Below are positions 8,936 to 17,102 of a stretch of 64,000 bases of DNA, in pieces. Within the stretch, counting starts at the first letter, position 1, and every line of letters starts with the position of its first letter. Position numbers and translations under genes: made by a program. The notes beneath the pieces are model-generated. The model did not search any database. It had not been told where the DNA came from and saw nothing but the letters and a program-made list of their open reading frames with translations. This DNA comes from Butyrivibrio sp. X503 (lineage in GTDB: Bacteria > Bacillota > Clostridia > Lachnospirales > Lachnospiraceae): the NCBI RefSeq assembly GCF_003625475.1, contig NZ_RAIQ01000005.1, forward strand, positions 62,001-126,000. Reading direction: 5' to 3'.

Positions 8936-10645
8936 ATGAAAGTACGTAAGATCGGTATTACCAGTAAAGTAATTATGGGAGTGATTGCACTTTTTCTTGT
9001 GGCAGATGTCATTTTGGGAATAGTTATTTATAACAAGGCGAGTGACATATTGAACCTCGAGATAAGGAAGAATACTGAGGCTATTTCCTCATCAACGGCC
9101 GCGCTTATAGACGGAGCTATAGTAGCCTCTGTTCAGCCGGGAGAAGAGGAGACGGAAGATTATCTTAAGGTCAGCAATATGCTTACTGACGTCCTGGATG
9201 CGTCCGGTGTCGAGTATCTTTATACTGTGAGATATGCCGCCGATAAATCCCTTGAGTACGCTATTGATGCGCAGATAGAGGATATGTCCTATATCGGAGA
9301 CAAGTTTACTGACGAAGAGGTTATTTCGGCACTGCAAGGACAGGTCGTTTCCAGTAATGAGCCTTATACAGACGAGTGGGGTACGCACATCACGTCTTAC
9401 AGCCCCATCTATGTTGATGGCAAGGTTGTCGGTGCGGTGGGCGCCGATGTAAGCATGGATTGGGTTAAAGAACAGACGGGTGCGCTGGTAAACGATATTG
9501 TTATTACCTGTCTTATCGTACTGATCGTGGGATGTATTATTCTGATCATCCTCAGCAAAGCACTCAGTAAAAAGTTTATACTGCTCAATGACAAGATTGT
9601 CGAGCTTACAAAAGGAGACGGCGATCTTACCAAAAATATTGAGCTTGATTCCGGCGATGAATTTGAGGTTATCGGAGGAAATATCAACAAGCTTATTTCT
9701 TTTATCCGCGAGATGCTTCTTTCCATAAATGCGGATTCCGACAGGCTTAGTAAGGCATCGGGTCATATCGCGGAAAACGTTAAGGATGTACGAAGTAATT
9801 CCGAGGCGATATCTGCGACGATCACGGATATGAGCTCTGTTATGCAGAATACGTCGAGTTCGCTCAATGAGATGGCCGAGCATATGAATGAAATTACGGA
9901 TTCGTTTAAGGACATTGTTTCAGAAATAGAAGGCGGTCGTGACTTCTCCAAAGAAGTTAAGAACTCCGCTTCTGAGACGGGCAAAAGAGCTGAAGCTGAG
10001 CGAAGCAGCGCCGAAGAAAAAGTTTCGGATATGGCAGAGTCTGTTTCCGATAAGATTGAGCGGTCTAAGGCTGTAAGCAGAATTGATGATCTTACGGGAA
10101 ATATTATTGCGATATCAAACCAGACCAATCTTCTTGCACTGAATGCTTCAATAGAAGCGGCAAGAGCGGGAGACGCGGGAAGAGGCTTTGCGGTTGTTGC
10201 CGCGGAAATCGGAGAACTTGCAAGTAACTCGCAGAAGGCAGCAAGTGAGATTCAGACTGTTTCATCCGAAGTTGTAACTGCGGTTAATGAACTTGCTACG
10301 GAAGCACAGGATCTTTTGGATTTTGTAAAAGAGACTACTATAGATGGCTTTGATAAGCTCGTTAAGATAAGTGATGATTATCTGAATTCCGCTGAGCGAA
10401 TCGATGAGATGATGGAACGCTTCGCAGAAGCTTCCGAGCAGATTCAGAGTAATGTCAATCTCATCCAGGAATCTACGGGCTCAATAAACAGCGCTGTGGA
10501 AGATGCGACCAAGCATGTGCAGAGTACTGCGGAGAAATCCGTTGAGATGAGCGAGAACATGCTCAAGATCGATGAGGATGCATCCGCCAGCAGCGAACTT
10601 TCCGGAAAGCTCCGGACCGAAGTCGGAAAATTCAAACTTGAATAA
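8936..10645 (+). CDS. Methyl-accepting chemotaxis protein
   Basis: Transmembrane receptor that feeds a CheA-CheW array. The 569-residue protein starts at the ATG after GAGAGGAG. Order: membrane helix (about 12-32), extracellular sensor of about 150 residues with Cache-like sequence ([19 protein letters not shown]), second helix (about 180-203), HAMP, then a long coiled-coil signalling domain. The hairpin tip with [20 protein letters not shown] lies near residue 390 and is the most conserved part of the family. Ligand unknown. No che genes are next to it, so it probably works with a remote chemotaxis cluster. It is monocistronic: a strong terminator follows after 9 bases. Confidence 0.93.
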   Translation: MKVRKIGITSKVIMGVIALFLVADVILGIVIYNKASDILNLEIRKNTEAISSSTAALIDGAIVASVQPGEEETEDYLKVSNMLTDVLDASGVEYLYTVRYAADKSLEYAIDAQIEDMSYIGDKFTDEEVISALQGQVVSSNEPYTDEWGTHITSYSPIYVDGKVVGAVGADVSMDWVKEQTGALVNDIVITCLIVLIVGCIILIILSKALSKKFILLNDKIVELTKGDGDLTKNIELDSGDEFEVIGGNINKLISFIREMLLSINADSDRLSKASGHIAENVKDVRSNSEAISATITDMSSVMQNTSSSLNEMAEHMNEITDSFKDIVSEIEGGRDFSKEVKNSASETGKRAEAERSSAEEKVSDMAESVSDKIERSKAVSRIDDLTGNIIAISNQTNLLALNASIEAARAGDAGRGFAVVAAEIGELASNSQKAASEIQTVSSEVVTAVNELATEAQDLLDFVKETTIDGFDKLVKISDDYLNSAERIDEMMERFAEASEQIQSNVNLIQESTGSINSAVEDATKHVQSTAEKSVEMSENMLKIDEDASASSELSGKLRTEVGKFKLE

Positions 10646-10654
10646 GACATATGT

Positions 10655-10689
10655 AAAAAAGAAGCAGCCAAGAAGGCTGCTTCTTTTTT
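10655..10689 (+). terminator. Rho-independent terminator of the chemoreceptor gene
   Basis: AAAAAAGAAGCAGCC / GGCTGCTTCTTTTTT, 15-bp arms with a 5-base loop and a T-run included in the right arm. Confidence 0.93.
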
Positions 10690-10873
10690 GCTTTAATCAT
10701 ATCTTTTCCATTGCTGCTTTTTTCCATTTTCCGGGGAGCATTCCGCCAGTGTCTTTTCCATTTTGCAATCTTCATCCCGTTTAGCAATTGAATTTTTATT
10801 TGGCCTAATATCTACACAACAAAGGCGATTTGTGGTACAGTAAATGTGCTTGTTAATCTAAAGCAATTCGCAT
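10690..10873. other. Non-coding stretch upstream of the mgtE leader
   Basis: About 180 bases with no supported gene. It contains two copies of TCTTTTCCATT (near 10701 and 10752) and presumably the promoter for the mgtE transcript, but no -35/-10 pair with good spacing stood out. Confidence 0.4.
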
Positions 10874-10979
10874 CCCTATTGGGAAATCTCCGAAGGAAAG
10901 GTGGTGGTTTTTATGAAGAAGGATTCACATAAATGTGGCAGCGATCCTGCTCCCGGTCGAAGTACCATAAAAACCGCAC
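10874..10979 (+). ncRNA. Structured 5' leader of mgtE (candidate regulatory RNA, not M-box)
   Basis: A 10-bp perfect stem GGTTTTTATG (10906-10915) / CATAAAAACC (10966-10975) closes a region that can fold further: AGGAT (10920-10924) with ATCCT (10944-10948), and inside it CACA/TGTG (10926-10937). A CCCTATTGGG hairpin lies just upstream (10874-10883). There is no T-run after the stem, so this is not a simple terminator. The structure ends 18 bases before the mgtE ATG, close to its ribosome binding site. The conserved M-box start GGTGAGGCTCC was looked for and is absent. The outer stem sequesters the start codon of the overlapping short frame (10913). Confidence 0.55.
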
Positions 10980-11029
10980 ATAGAAAAGGAGATTACCATG
11001 GAATTACAAGAAGAGAAGACAATCGTTGA
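10913..11029 (+). CDS. Possible 38-residue leader peptide overlapping mgtE start
   Basis: ATG at 10913 follows AAGGAAAGGTGG at good distance and opens a 38-codon frame (begins MKKDSHKCGSDPAPGR, ends REDNR) that runs 32 bases into mgtE in a different frame. The start sits in the left arm of the leader's main stem. Composition is polar and Lys/Arg-rich, with no hydrophobic segment. It could be a regulatory upstream frame coupled to mgtE translation, or a chance frame inside a structured RNA. No homologue is known to me. Confidence 0.35.
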   Translation: MKKDSHKCGSDPAPGRSTIKTAHRKGDYHGITRREDNR

Positions 11030-12362
11030 AATCTTAAAAGAGCTTCTTGAATCTAGGCAATACACCAAGCTTCGCCAGACAATCTCAGAGATGAATACAG
11101 TAGATATCGCTGCTGCAATGGGAGAGATGGAGGATGAGGATTCCCTCAAGATGTTCAGGATCCTCCCTAAGGACATGGCTGCCGACGTATTTGCCGACCT
11201 GGAGCTGGATGATCAGCAATATATCATCCGTTCACTGTCAGATCGAGAGGCTTCCACAATCGTTGACAATCTAATGGCCGATGACGCTACCGACCTTTTG
11301 GAGGAAATGCCGGCCAGTGTAGTTAAGCGCATACTTGCCAATGCAAGTCCCGAGACACGCGCTGATATCAATCACCTTCTGCAGTATCCTGAGGACTCTG
11401 CCGGAAGTATCATGACCGTGGAGTATGTTGATCTGCGAGAAGATATGTCCGTCACAGATGCAATCAACAGAATACGGCAAAAGGGCGTTGATTCCGAGAC
11501 AATCAATATCTGCTACGTTGTTACCAAGCAAAAGATACTTGTCGGAACCGTGGCGCTCAGATATTTGCTCATCATGAAACCAGATGACGTGATCGGTGAC
11601 ATCATGAACACCAATGTCATAAGCATCAATACGATGACCGACCAGGAAGAAGCTGCGAGAATGTTCCAGAAATACGGCTTCACCGCCATGCCCGTTGTAG
11701 ACAACGAATCGCGTATGGTCGGAATCATCACTATCGATGACGTTGTGGACATCTTGGAAGAAGAGGCTACCGAGGATATCGAGAAGATGGCTGCTATCGT
11801 GCCGTCCGACAAGCCTTATCCCAAGGTTGGAATCTTTGAGACATACAAGAGCAGAATGCCGTGGCTTCTGTTCCTCATGGTCAGCGCTACATTTACGGGC
11901 GCGATCATTACTAAGTTTGAAGATGCGCTTTCAGCATACGTAATACTTACCGCATATATTCCAATGCTTATGGATACAGGCGGTAATGCGGGTTCGCAGG
12001 CAAGCGTTTCGATCATTCGTAGTCTTTCGCTAAAAGAGATTGAGTTTGCGAATCTGTTTAAGATCATATGGAAAGAAATAAGAGTTGCCGTGCTTTGCGG
12101 TCTTACGCTGGCAGCAGCCAATTTCCTTAAATTGATATTCCTTGACAGACTCACCGTTTCGGTTGCGGCTGTCATTTGTCTGACACTGCTTATGGTTGTT
12201 GTTATCGCCAAGCTCATTGGCTGTTGCTTGCCGATGATTACATCCAAGCTCGGCTTTGACCCTGCTGTTATGGCGAGTCCCATGATCACTACGATCGTTG
12301 ATGCGCTCTCACTCCTTGCGTATTTCAATATTGCAACGAGGTTGCTGCATCTGAATATATAA
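10998..12362 (+). CDS. mgtE: MgtE-family magnesium transporter
   Basis: Mg2+-gated Mg2+ channel of the cytoplasmic membrane. The 454 residues have the full MgtE layout: an acidic helical N domain (1 to about 130), two CBS domains (about 135-255, with VIGDIMNTNVISI and GFTAMPVVDNESRMVGIITIDDVVDI split between them), a linker helix, and five membrane helices (about 283-450) including PMLMDTGGNAGSQ, the conserved pore-region motif. The start follows AAAAGGAG at 7 bases. The upstream leader with strong secondary structure suggests control by an RNA element, which is common for mgtE genes. The nucleotidase-type lipoprotein follows after 29 bases, perhaps co-transcribed. Confidence 0.95.
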   Translation: MELQEEKTIVEILKELLESRQYTKLRQTISEMNTVDIAAAMGEMEDEDSLKMFRILPKDMAADVFADLELDDQQYIIRSLSDREASTIVDNLMADDATDLLEEMPASVVKRILANASPETRADINHLLQYPEDSAGSIMTVEYVDLREDMSVTDAINRIRQKGVDSETINICYVVTKQKILVGTVALRYLLIMKPDDVIGDIMNTNVISINTMTDQEEAARMFQKYGFTAMPVVDNESRMVGIITIDDVVDILEEEATEDIEKMAAIVPSDKPYPKVGIFETYKSRMPWLLFLMVSATFTGAIITKFEDALSAYVILTAYIPMLMDTGGNAGSQASVSIIRSLSLKEIEFANLFKIIWKEIRVAVLCGLTLAAANFLKLIFLDRLTVSVAAVICLTLLMVVVIAKLIGCCLPMITSKLGFDPAVMASPMITTIVDALSLLAYFNIATRLLHLNI

Positions 12363-12391
12363 AACGCTTATTTTATAACGGGAAGGAGAAT

Positions 12392-14251
12392 ATGAAAATG
12401 AAGAAATTTGCAACTGGTATAGTGGCGTTATGTACTGCGTTTGTTATGACTGTAGGTTGTGCGGCCGGCGGTAGTGCTCCGAAGGATGAGGATAACGGAG
12501 CGGCTAAACCTACCGAGAGCGCTTCTGTGGAAGCAAGCTCAGATCAGGCGGGATCCGGCGCGGAGACCAAGACCCTCCGAATAATCGGAACAAGTGACCT
12601 TCACGGAAAGTTCCTGCCTTGGGATTATGCTCTTAATGCTGAGGATACTTCCGGTAGTGTAGCTCAGCTTTCTACAGCATTAAAAGAGTATCGCACAGAG
12701 GACACCTTGCTTTTTGACGCAGGTGACACCATTCAGGACAATTATTCCGATATCTTTGTCGGACAAGATGACGTACATCCTATGATACAGGCGATAAATG
12801 CCCTTAAATATGATGTATGGACGGTCGGAAACCATGAGTTCAACTACGGCATGGATGTTGTAAAAAAGACAATCGGAGATTTGGAATGTGCTACGCTTGG
12901 CGGCAATGTTTATGATGAAAACGGAGAGCCGATAGCAGACGGATATACCATCATTGATAAGAACGGCGTCAGAGTTGCCGTTATTGGAATGGTTACTCCC
13001 AACATTACACGTTGGGACAGTGTAAACCTTGCTGATTGCATGGTTACCGATCCGCTTGAGGAGACACGCAAGATAATCGACAGCATTAAAGGACAGTATG
13101 ATGTTCTTGTCGGTGTATATCATATGGGAATTGATGACGAATACGATGTTCCCAATTCCGGAGTTGAGGATATTTTAAAAGAGTGTCCCGAATTCGATGT
13201 TATGCTTGCATCCCATGCACACGCATTGGTTGAAGGCGAGACTATAAACGGTACGCTCGTTGTTATGAACACAGAGATGGCGAAGACCTTCTCTGTTATT
13301 GATCTTACGCTTGAGAAGGATGGCGACGGTTACAAGGTTGCCGATAAGACATCAAAGAGTGTTGAGACCAAAGATTATGAAGCAGATCCCGAGCTCGTTG
13401 AGCTCCTCGGTAAATATGATGAGCAGGCCAAGGATGATGCAAACAGTGTTATAGGAAAGCTTGTCGGAGATCAGCTTTCTCCTGCAAATGAGATAGAAGA
13501 GATTCCTACTGCTCAGATAAAAGACACTGCTCTTATCGATCTTATAAATGATGTTCAGCTTCATTATACGGGAGCCAAAGTTTCAGCCGCAGCGCTGTTT
13601 ACAGCAGGCGCCAACATGTATCCCGGAGATATCAAGAAGTGTGATACGGCACTTATTTATAAATATACCAATACACTTTACAAGCTTCACATGACAGGTG
13701 CGCAGCTCAAGAAATACATGGAGTGGTCGGCGAAGTATTTTAACACCTTTAAACCCGGCGACCTCACAATTTCTTTTAACCCCGATGTACGTGCTTATAA
13801 TTTCGATATGTTCGCGGGTGTAAACTACGAGATCAACATTTCGAAAGAACCCGGCAGCAGGATTGAGAATCTTACATGGCCTGACGGTACACCCGTCCGC
13901 GACGACGATGAGTTTGATATCGCAGTAAACAACTACAGAGCTTCATCTCACTTGCTCACACCCGGAGAGGTTTATGAGGAAGGCGAGGATCTTCCGGAAC
14001 TTGTTGAGATCGATGTCAAAGGCGATATCGGCGGAGTTCGAGAGTTGATCGGTGACTATATATCCAATGTTAAGAAAGGCCAGATCAAACCCGAGTGCGA
14101 TGATAACTGGAAGATCACAGGTTATGAATGGGATAAGGATTTAAGAGAGAAAGCTGTCACGCAGCTTAAGAATAAGGAGATCGAAATCCCTTGCTCAGAG
14201 GACGGCAGAACACCTAACGTAAAGGCGATCACGGAAAAAGATCTTAAATAA
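12392..14251 (+). CDS. Lipoprotein 5'-nucleotidase / 2',3'-cyclic phosphodiesterase family
   Basis: Surface-anchored metallophosphoesterase expected to dephosphorylate extracellular nucleotides. Signal peptide ends in a VGC lipobox with lipidated C23, followed by a Ser/Ala/Glu-rich linker. The metallophosphatase domain shows IIGTSDLHGKF, DAGDTIQDN, VGNHEFNYG and ASHAHALVEG, supplying the Asp/His/Asn ligands of the two-metal site. The C-terminal half (about 370-600) has the 5'-nucleotidase substrate domain, with FTAGANMYPGDI and NNYRASSHLLTPG. Length 619 is usual for UshA/CpdB relatives. It may scavenge nucleosides or phosphate. It is followed by a strong terminator. Exact substrate cannot be told from sequence. 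Confidence 0.9.
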   Translation: MKMKKFATGIVALCTAFVMTVGCAAGGSAPKDEDNGAAKPTESASVEASSDQAGSGAETKTLRIIGTSDLHGKFLPWDYALNAEDTSGSVAQLSTALKEYRTEDTLLFDAGDTIQDNYSDIFVGQDDVHPMIQAINALKYDVWTVGNHEFNYGMDVVKKTIGDLECATLGGNVYDENGEPIADGYTIIDKNGVRVAVIGMVTPNITRWDSVNLADCMVTDPLEETRKIIDSIKGQYDVLVGVYHMGIDDEYDVPNSGVEDILKECPEFDVMLASHAHALVEGETINGTLVVMNTEMAKTFSVIDLTLEKDGDGYKVADKTSKSVETKDYEADPELVELLGKYDEQAKDDANSVIGKLVGDQLSPANEIEEIPTAQIKDTALIDLINDVQLHYTGAKVSAAALFTAGANMYPGDIKKCDTALIYKYTNTLYKLHMTGAQLKKYMEWSAKYFNTFKPGDLTISFNPDVRAYNFDMFAGVNYEINISKEPGSRIENLTWPDGTPVRDDDEFDIAVNNYRASSHLLTPGEVYEEGEDLPELVEIDVKGDIGGVRELIGDYISNVKKGQIKPECDDNWKITGYEWDKDLREKAVTQLKNKEIEIPCSEDGRTPNVKAITEKDLK

Positions 14252-14314
14252 AAATCATAAACAAAATTTATGCCCCTTAATATAATTAGTGCGAAGATTT
14301 AATATAAAAAAGGT

Positions 14315-14353
14315 CCCTTGCCTGATCGCAATTCAGGCAAGGGGCAATGTTTT
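14315..14353 (+). terminator. Terminator after the nucleotidase gene
   Basis: CCCTTGCCTGA (14315-14325) / TCAGGCAAGGG (14333-14343), perfect 11-bp stem with a 7-base loop, followed by GCAATGTTTTTATT. Confidence 0.9.
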
Positions 14354-14454
14354 TATTGAGGCTGATTTTTTACAAAGATATCAAATCTTGGAAGCGTGTA
14401 TTTGATGATACCGTGAGTCGATACATCTATAAGACCCTTATACTTTTTATATTC

Positions 14455-14484
14455 TTATATACTTTTATATACTTCTATATACTT
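14455..14484. repeat. Three tandem 10-bp units (TTATATACTT)
   Basis: Two exact copies and a third with one change (CTATATACTT), preceded by a degenerate copy near 14437. The 10-bp period matches one DNA turn, so this could be a bent AT-rich tract upstream of the merR promoter. The rest of 14252-14534 shows only the terminator and AT-rich sequence. Confidence 0.6.
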
Positions 14485-14534
14485 TCGTCAAATATGGTTT
14501 TCGTCATGAATTATATGGCTGTGTTATAATTTTC

Positions 14535-14565
14535 TTGACCCTGACGTAGCGTCAACCTTTAAACT
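14535..14565 (+). promoter_or_regulatory. MerR-type promoter and operator of the downstream regulator
   Basis: -35 TTGACC (14535-14540) and -10 TAAACT (14560-14565) are 19 bp apart. The overlong spacer contains the dyad TGACG-TAG-CGTCA (14542-14554). A 19-bp spacer with a palindrome between the boxes is the hallmark of promoters that MerR-family activators untwist. Its place 23 bp before the merR-type gene implies autoregulation. Confidence 0.8.
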
Positions 14566-14587
14566 GAATATAAAAGGAGGCTTGACC

Positions 14588-15442
14588 ATGAAGACAGTAA
14601 AAGAAGTTGCTAAAATAGCAGGGCTATCGGAGAGAGCCCTAAGACACTATGACAATATAGGACTCCTCGTTCCTAAGAAAAGAAGCGAAGCCGGATATAG
14701 ATTATATGACGACGAAGATCTAAAGAGGCTGCGCGCCATAGTTTTTCTGAAAGAAATGGAGATACCGCTTTCCGAGATAAAAGAAATCTTGGACGCCGGA
14801 AAACGTGATTATAACAGCGTGTTGAAGGCTCAAAAAGAAAAGCTGGTTCGTAAAGTCAATAAGCTGAACGGATTGATAAGAGTGATAGATGGGCTTGATT
14901 CGGAAGGTAAGAATATAAGCTTTGAACCTTTTACAGAAGATGAAGCCAAGACTGTGTCAGATATCTTGATAAAAGAGGCTAAAGAAAAAGAAGCTGAGAT
15001 CAAGAAGGTTACAAGTAAGCCTGTAAAAAAAGAAGATATTGCAGAGATGAAAAAGACTGTGGAGACCAATCTCACACAAGGAGAGATCGGGGAAGATATT
15101 CTTCGCATGTACGGAAGTAAAGAAAACTACTTGAAGGCTCTTAAAGAAATAGATTCCATGACGCCCGAGGAACATAAGGCATTGGAAGAAGAACTTAAGG
15201 ATATCTATCACTCTTTTGCCAAACTTCCGAAGGAACAAACAAAGCGCCATAAACTTGTGCAGAGACTTGAGGATAACACAAACAAAATGTATCATATGAG
15301 TAATGCACGCTCCATGCTGATCGCGGGCGCAAGATCATATATAAGTGATGCTAAAGTCGCGGGAGTTATAGATTCTCTCTATGGAGAAGGCGTTGCTCGA
15401 AATGTAGGCAGAGCTGTGCTAGAATATTACGGGGAAAGTTGA
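14588..15442 (+). CDS. MerR-family transcriptional regulator
   Basis: The 284-residue protein starts at the ATG 7 bases after AAGGAGG; a TTG six bases earlier lies too close to that site. The N-terminal winged-helix domain (KTVKEVAKIAGLSERALRHY, then GYRLYDDEDLKRL) is classic MerR, followed by a dimerisation coiled coil and a helical C-terminal region of about 160 residues, which recalls the drug-binding TipAS type by position and helical content. No conserved metal-binding cysteines are seen, so an organic effector is more likely. It is followed by a small membrane protein gene starting 30 bases after its stop. Confidence 0.92.
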   Translation: MKTVKEVAKIAGLSERALRHYDNIGLLVPKKRSEAGYRLYDDEDLKRLRAIVFLKEMEIPLSEIKEILDAGKRDYNSVLKAQKEKLVRKVNKLNGLIRVIDGLDSEGKNISFEPFTEDEAKTVSDILIKEAKEKEAEIKKVTSKPVKKEDIAEMKKTVETNLTQGEIGEDILRMYGSKENYLKALKEIDSMTPEEHKALEEELKDIYHSFAKLPKEQTKRHKLVQRLEDNTNKMYHMSNARSMLIAGARSYISDAKVAGVIDSLYGEGVARNVGRAVLEYYGES

Positions 15443-15471
15443 ACGCGAACATGAGGACAGGAGGAACAAAT

Positions 15472-15630
15472 ATGAAGATTATACGTATAATTGGGATTGT
15501 GGACGCAGTGGTGCTGATAGTTACAGGCGTTTTATATTTTTTAAATATCCGTTTTTCGCTTTATGTTTTTCCTTTGCTATTATTGATCTTGATAATATGT
15601 GCAGGCCTACTTAAGTATCGCGAAAAATAA
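15472..15630 (+). CDS. Small two-helix membrane protein
   Basis: Fifty-two residues starting at the ATG after AGGAGGAAC; a longer upstream extension starting inside merR has no ribosome binding site. Two hydrophobic helices (about 4-21 and 24-45) are joined by a short NIRFS turn, ending in a basic KYREK tail. I do not recognise the family. It is in the merR-type operon and before a terminator, so it is probably controlled by that regulator and could serve in envelope stress or drug response; this is inference from position only. Confidence 0.7.
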   Translation: MKIIRIIGIVDAVVLIVTGVLYFLNIRFSLYVFPLLLLILIICAGLLKYREK

Positions 15631-15661
15631 GCTGTCCTTTTTATGACACACCTAAAATTAT

Positions 15662-15711
15662 AAGCTTGTGTTGTAAGGTAGATAACTACCTCGCGACACA
15701 AGCTTTTTTCA
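15662..15711 (+). terminator. Terminator of the merR operon
   Basis: AAGCTTGTGT (15662-15671) / ACACAAGCTT (15696-15705) with an inner GGTAG/CTACC hairpin, then TTTTTC. Confidence 0.9.
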
Positions 15712-15758
15712 TTGGGGAGAAAGAGCCCGTGTAGAGGGAAGTATTTTGGAGGTGTGAT

Positions 15759-16178
15759 ATGACAAGGGCACTTATGACAGCGGCTAGCTTATATAACGAT
15801 CAGAGATTTTTATCAAAGAGTGAGCTTAGGATTTACAAGAACAAATTAAGGAGGCAGAAGATTGTAAGAAGACAGCGCCTTGTACTGGGGCTTATTGCGG
15901 CGCTCGTGGTCTTTGCGATAATCTTTTTTGCCATGACGATAACACTTAATGCCAAGGTGGATAATAGCGATATTCTCTACAAATACTATAAACAAATCCC
16001 TGTTAGTGCAGGTGATTCGCTCTGGAGTATAGCGTCTGCCAACATCTCATACGAGAAGTATGACAGTATAGATGACTATATCGCCGAAGTCTGCAGTATC
16101 AATCATATCGAGGAAGGCGGCACGGTTAAGGCGGGAGAAGACATAATAATCCCCTACTACTCCAAAGAATTCAGATAA
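15759..16178 (+). CDS. Membrane-anchored LysM-domain protein
   Basis: The 139-residue protein starts 7 bases after GGAGG. A basic cytoplasmic N-terminus (about 1-42, rich in Lys/Arg) precedes one membrane helix (about 43-62), then an outside LysM-like domain: IPVSAGDSLWSIASANI and AEVCSINHIEEGGTVKAGEDIIIPY, ending near the C-terminus. LysM domains bind the glycan strands of peptidoglycan. Size and layout recall YneA-type SOS cell-division inhibitors of Firmicutes, but there is no lexA gene next to it and no clear LexA box was identified, so that role is only a possibility. Confidence 0.8.
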   Translation: MTRALMTAASLYNDQRFLSKSELRIYKNKLRRQKIVRRQRLVLGLIAALVVFAIIFFAMTITLNAKVDNSDILYKYYKQIPVSAGDSLWSIASANISYEKYDSIDDYIAEVCSINHIEEGGTVKAGEDIIIPYYSKEFR

Positions 16179-16302
16179 ATTAATAAAAATTGATAAAAAT
16201 TCTTGCAATTCACTCATGAATGCCTATCTTTTTGACGATAATAAGTATATAATTATGTTGTGGGAATTTCCCAATTTGTTAGAGTATTGTGGAGGTGGGC
16301 TT

Positions 16303-16968
16303 ATGAGAACAAAGTATATGATAGCTTTTTTGGCTGCTTGTCTTATGCTGTGCTGCGTAGGATTTGCTTTTTGCGCCAAAAAGAAATGTCCGGATGTAAA
16401 ACACGAAGAGCCGGGACTTGACCTTAAGCCTGTAATTTATCTATATCCTGAAGAAGACGGAACGGAAGTAGAGGTAAGTCTTGACTACGACGGTAATCTC
16501 AATGAACTTATTCCTGAGTTTAGTTCTGAGAATAAGTGGGAAGTGGTTGCCGACAAGGACGGTACCATCACGTATGACGGACAGACTTACGAATATCTTT
16601 TCTGGGAAGGAGATCCCAATTACGAGTATGATTTCTTCTCAGGCTTCTGCGTTAAGGGTTCTGATACTGAGAGCTTCCTTAATGACAAGCTTCATGAGAT
16701 GGGACTTAATGATGCTGAAACCGCTGAGTTCATAGAGTTCTGGCTTCCCAGAATGGAAGGCAATGAATATAATGTGATCAGCTTCCAGGGCGATACATAC
16801 AAGAAGGGCGCGAAGCTTAGCGTTTCGCCTCAGCCTGATAATCTTATCCGTGTATTCATGGCATGGTATCCGTCCGATAAATATGTAAAGATCAATCCGC
16901 AGTCCATACAAGAGGGCAGCAGAGACGGATTCACCGTTGTAGAATGGGGTGGCAACAAGGTTAGATAA
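16303..16968 (+). CDS. Secreted or membrane-anchored protein with KPVIYLYP motif
   Basis: Starts at the ATG after GGAGGTGGGC; the 29 codons upstream in the same frame lack a ribosome binding site. The 221 residues begin with a hydrophobic export segment (about 5-24) containing several cysteines, followed by a charged linker. The mature part opens with LKPVIYLYPEEDGTEVEVSL, a stretch seen at the start of a family of exported proteins of unknown function, and includes GQTYEYLFWEG and WYPSDKYVKI. No catalytic residues are evident to me. It probably forms a beta-rich extracellular domain. It is separated from aspS by a hairpin at 17019. Confidence 0.75.
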   Translation: MRTKYMIAFLAACLMLCCVGFAFCAKKKCPDVKHEEPGLDLKPVIYLYPEEDGTEVEVSLDYDGNLNELIPEFSSENKWEVVADKDGTITYDGQTYEYLFWEGDPNYEYDFFSGFCVKGSDTESFLNDKLHEMGLNDAETAEFIEFWLPRMEGNEYNVISFQGDTYKKGAKLSVSPQPDNLIRVFMAWYPSDKYVKINPQSIQEGSRDGFTVVEWGGNKVR

Positions 16969-17018
16969 TAATAAGGTAAATACACTTGCAACTAATGCAA
17001 TGATGTTCTAAAATGTTG

Positions 17019-17055
17019 TGCGTGGTATTGGATTTTTTCCGATACCGCGCATTTT
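17019..17055 (+). terminator. Probable terminator before aspS
   Basis: TGCGTGGTAT (17019-17028) / ATACCGCGCA (17042-17051), one G-T pair in ten, followed by TTTTAAAT. The T-run is short. Confidence 0.65.
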
Positions 17056-17102
17056 AAATTGCAAAAACATCAATATTTTTAATCAGAAATGGAGTAATAC
17101 AC

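Noticed and set aside
9092-9883. 263-residue reading frame on the minus strand
   Set aside because: Lies wholly inside the chemoreceptor gene in antisense; no start site or domain features.
10874-10979. M-box Mg2+ riboswitch
   Set aside because: The conserved M-box opening and core sequences are not found; only the position before mgtE fits.
14347-14529. 60-residue hydrophobic reading frame
   Set aside because: It begins in the T-run of a terminator, has no ribosome binding site, and its hydrophobic run is a by-product of the TTATATACTT tandem repeat.
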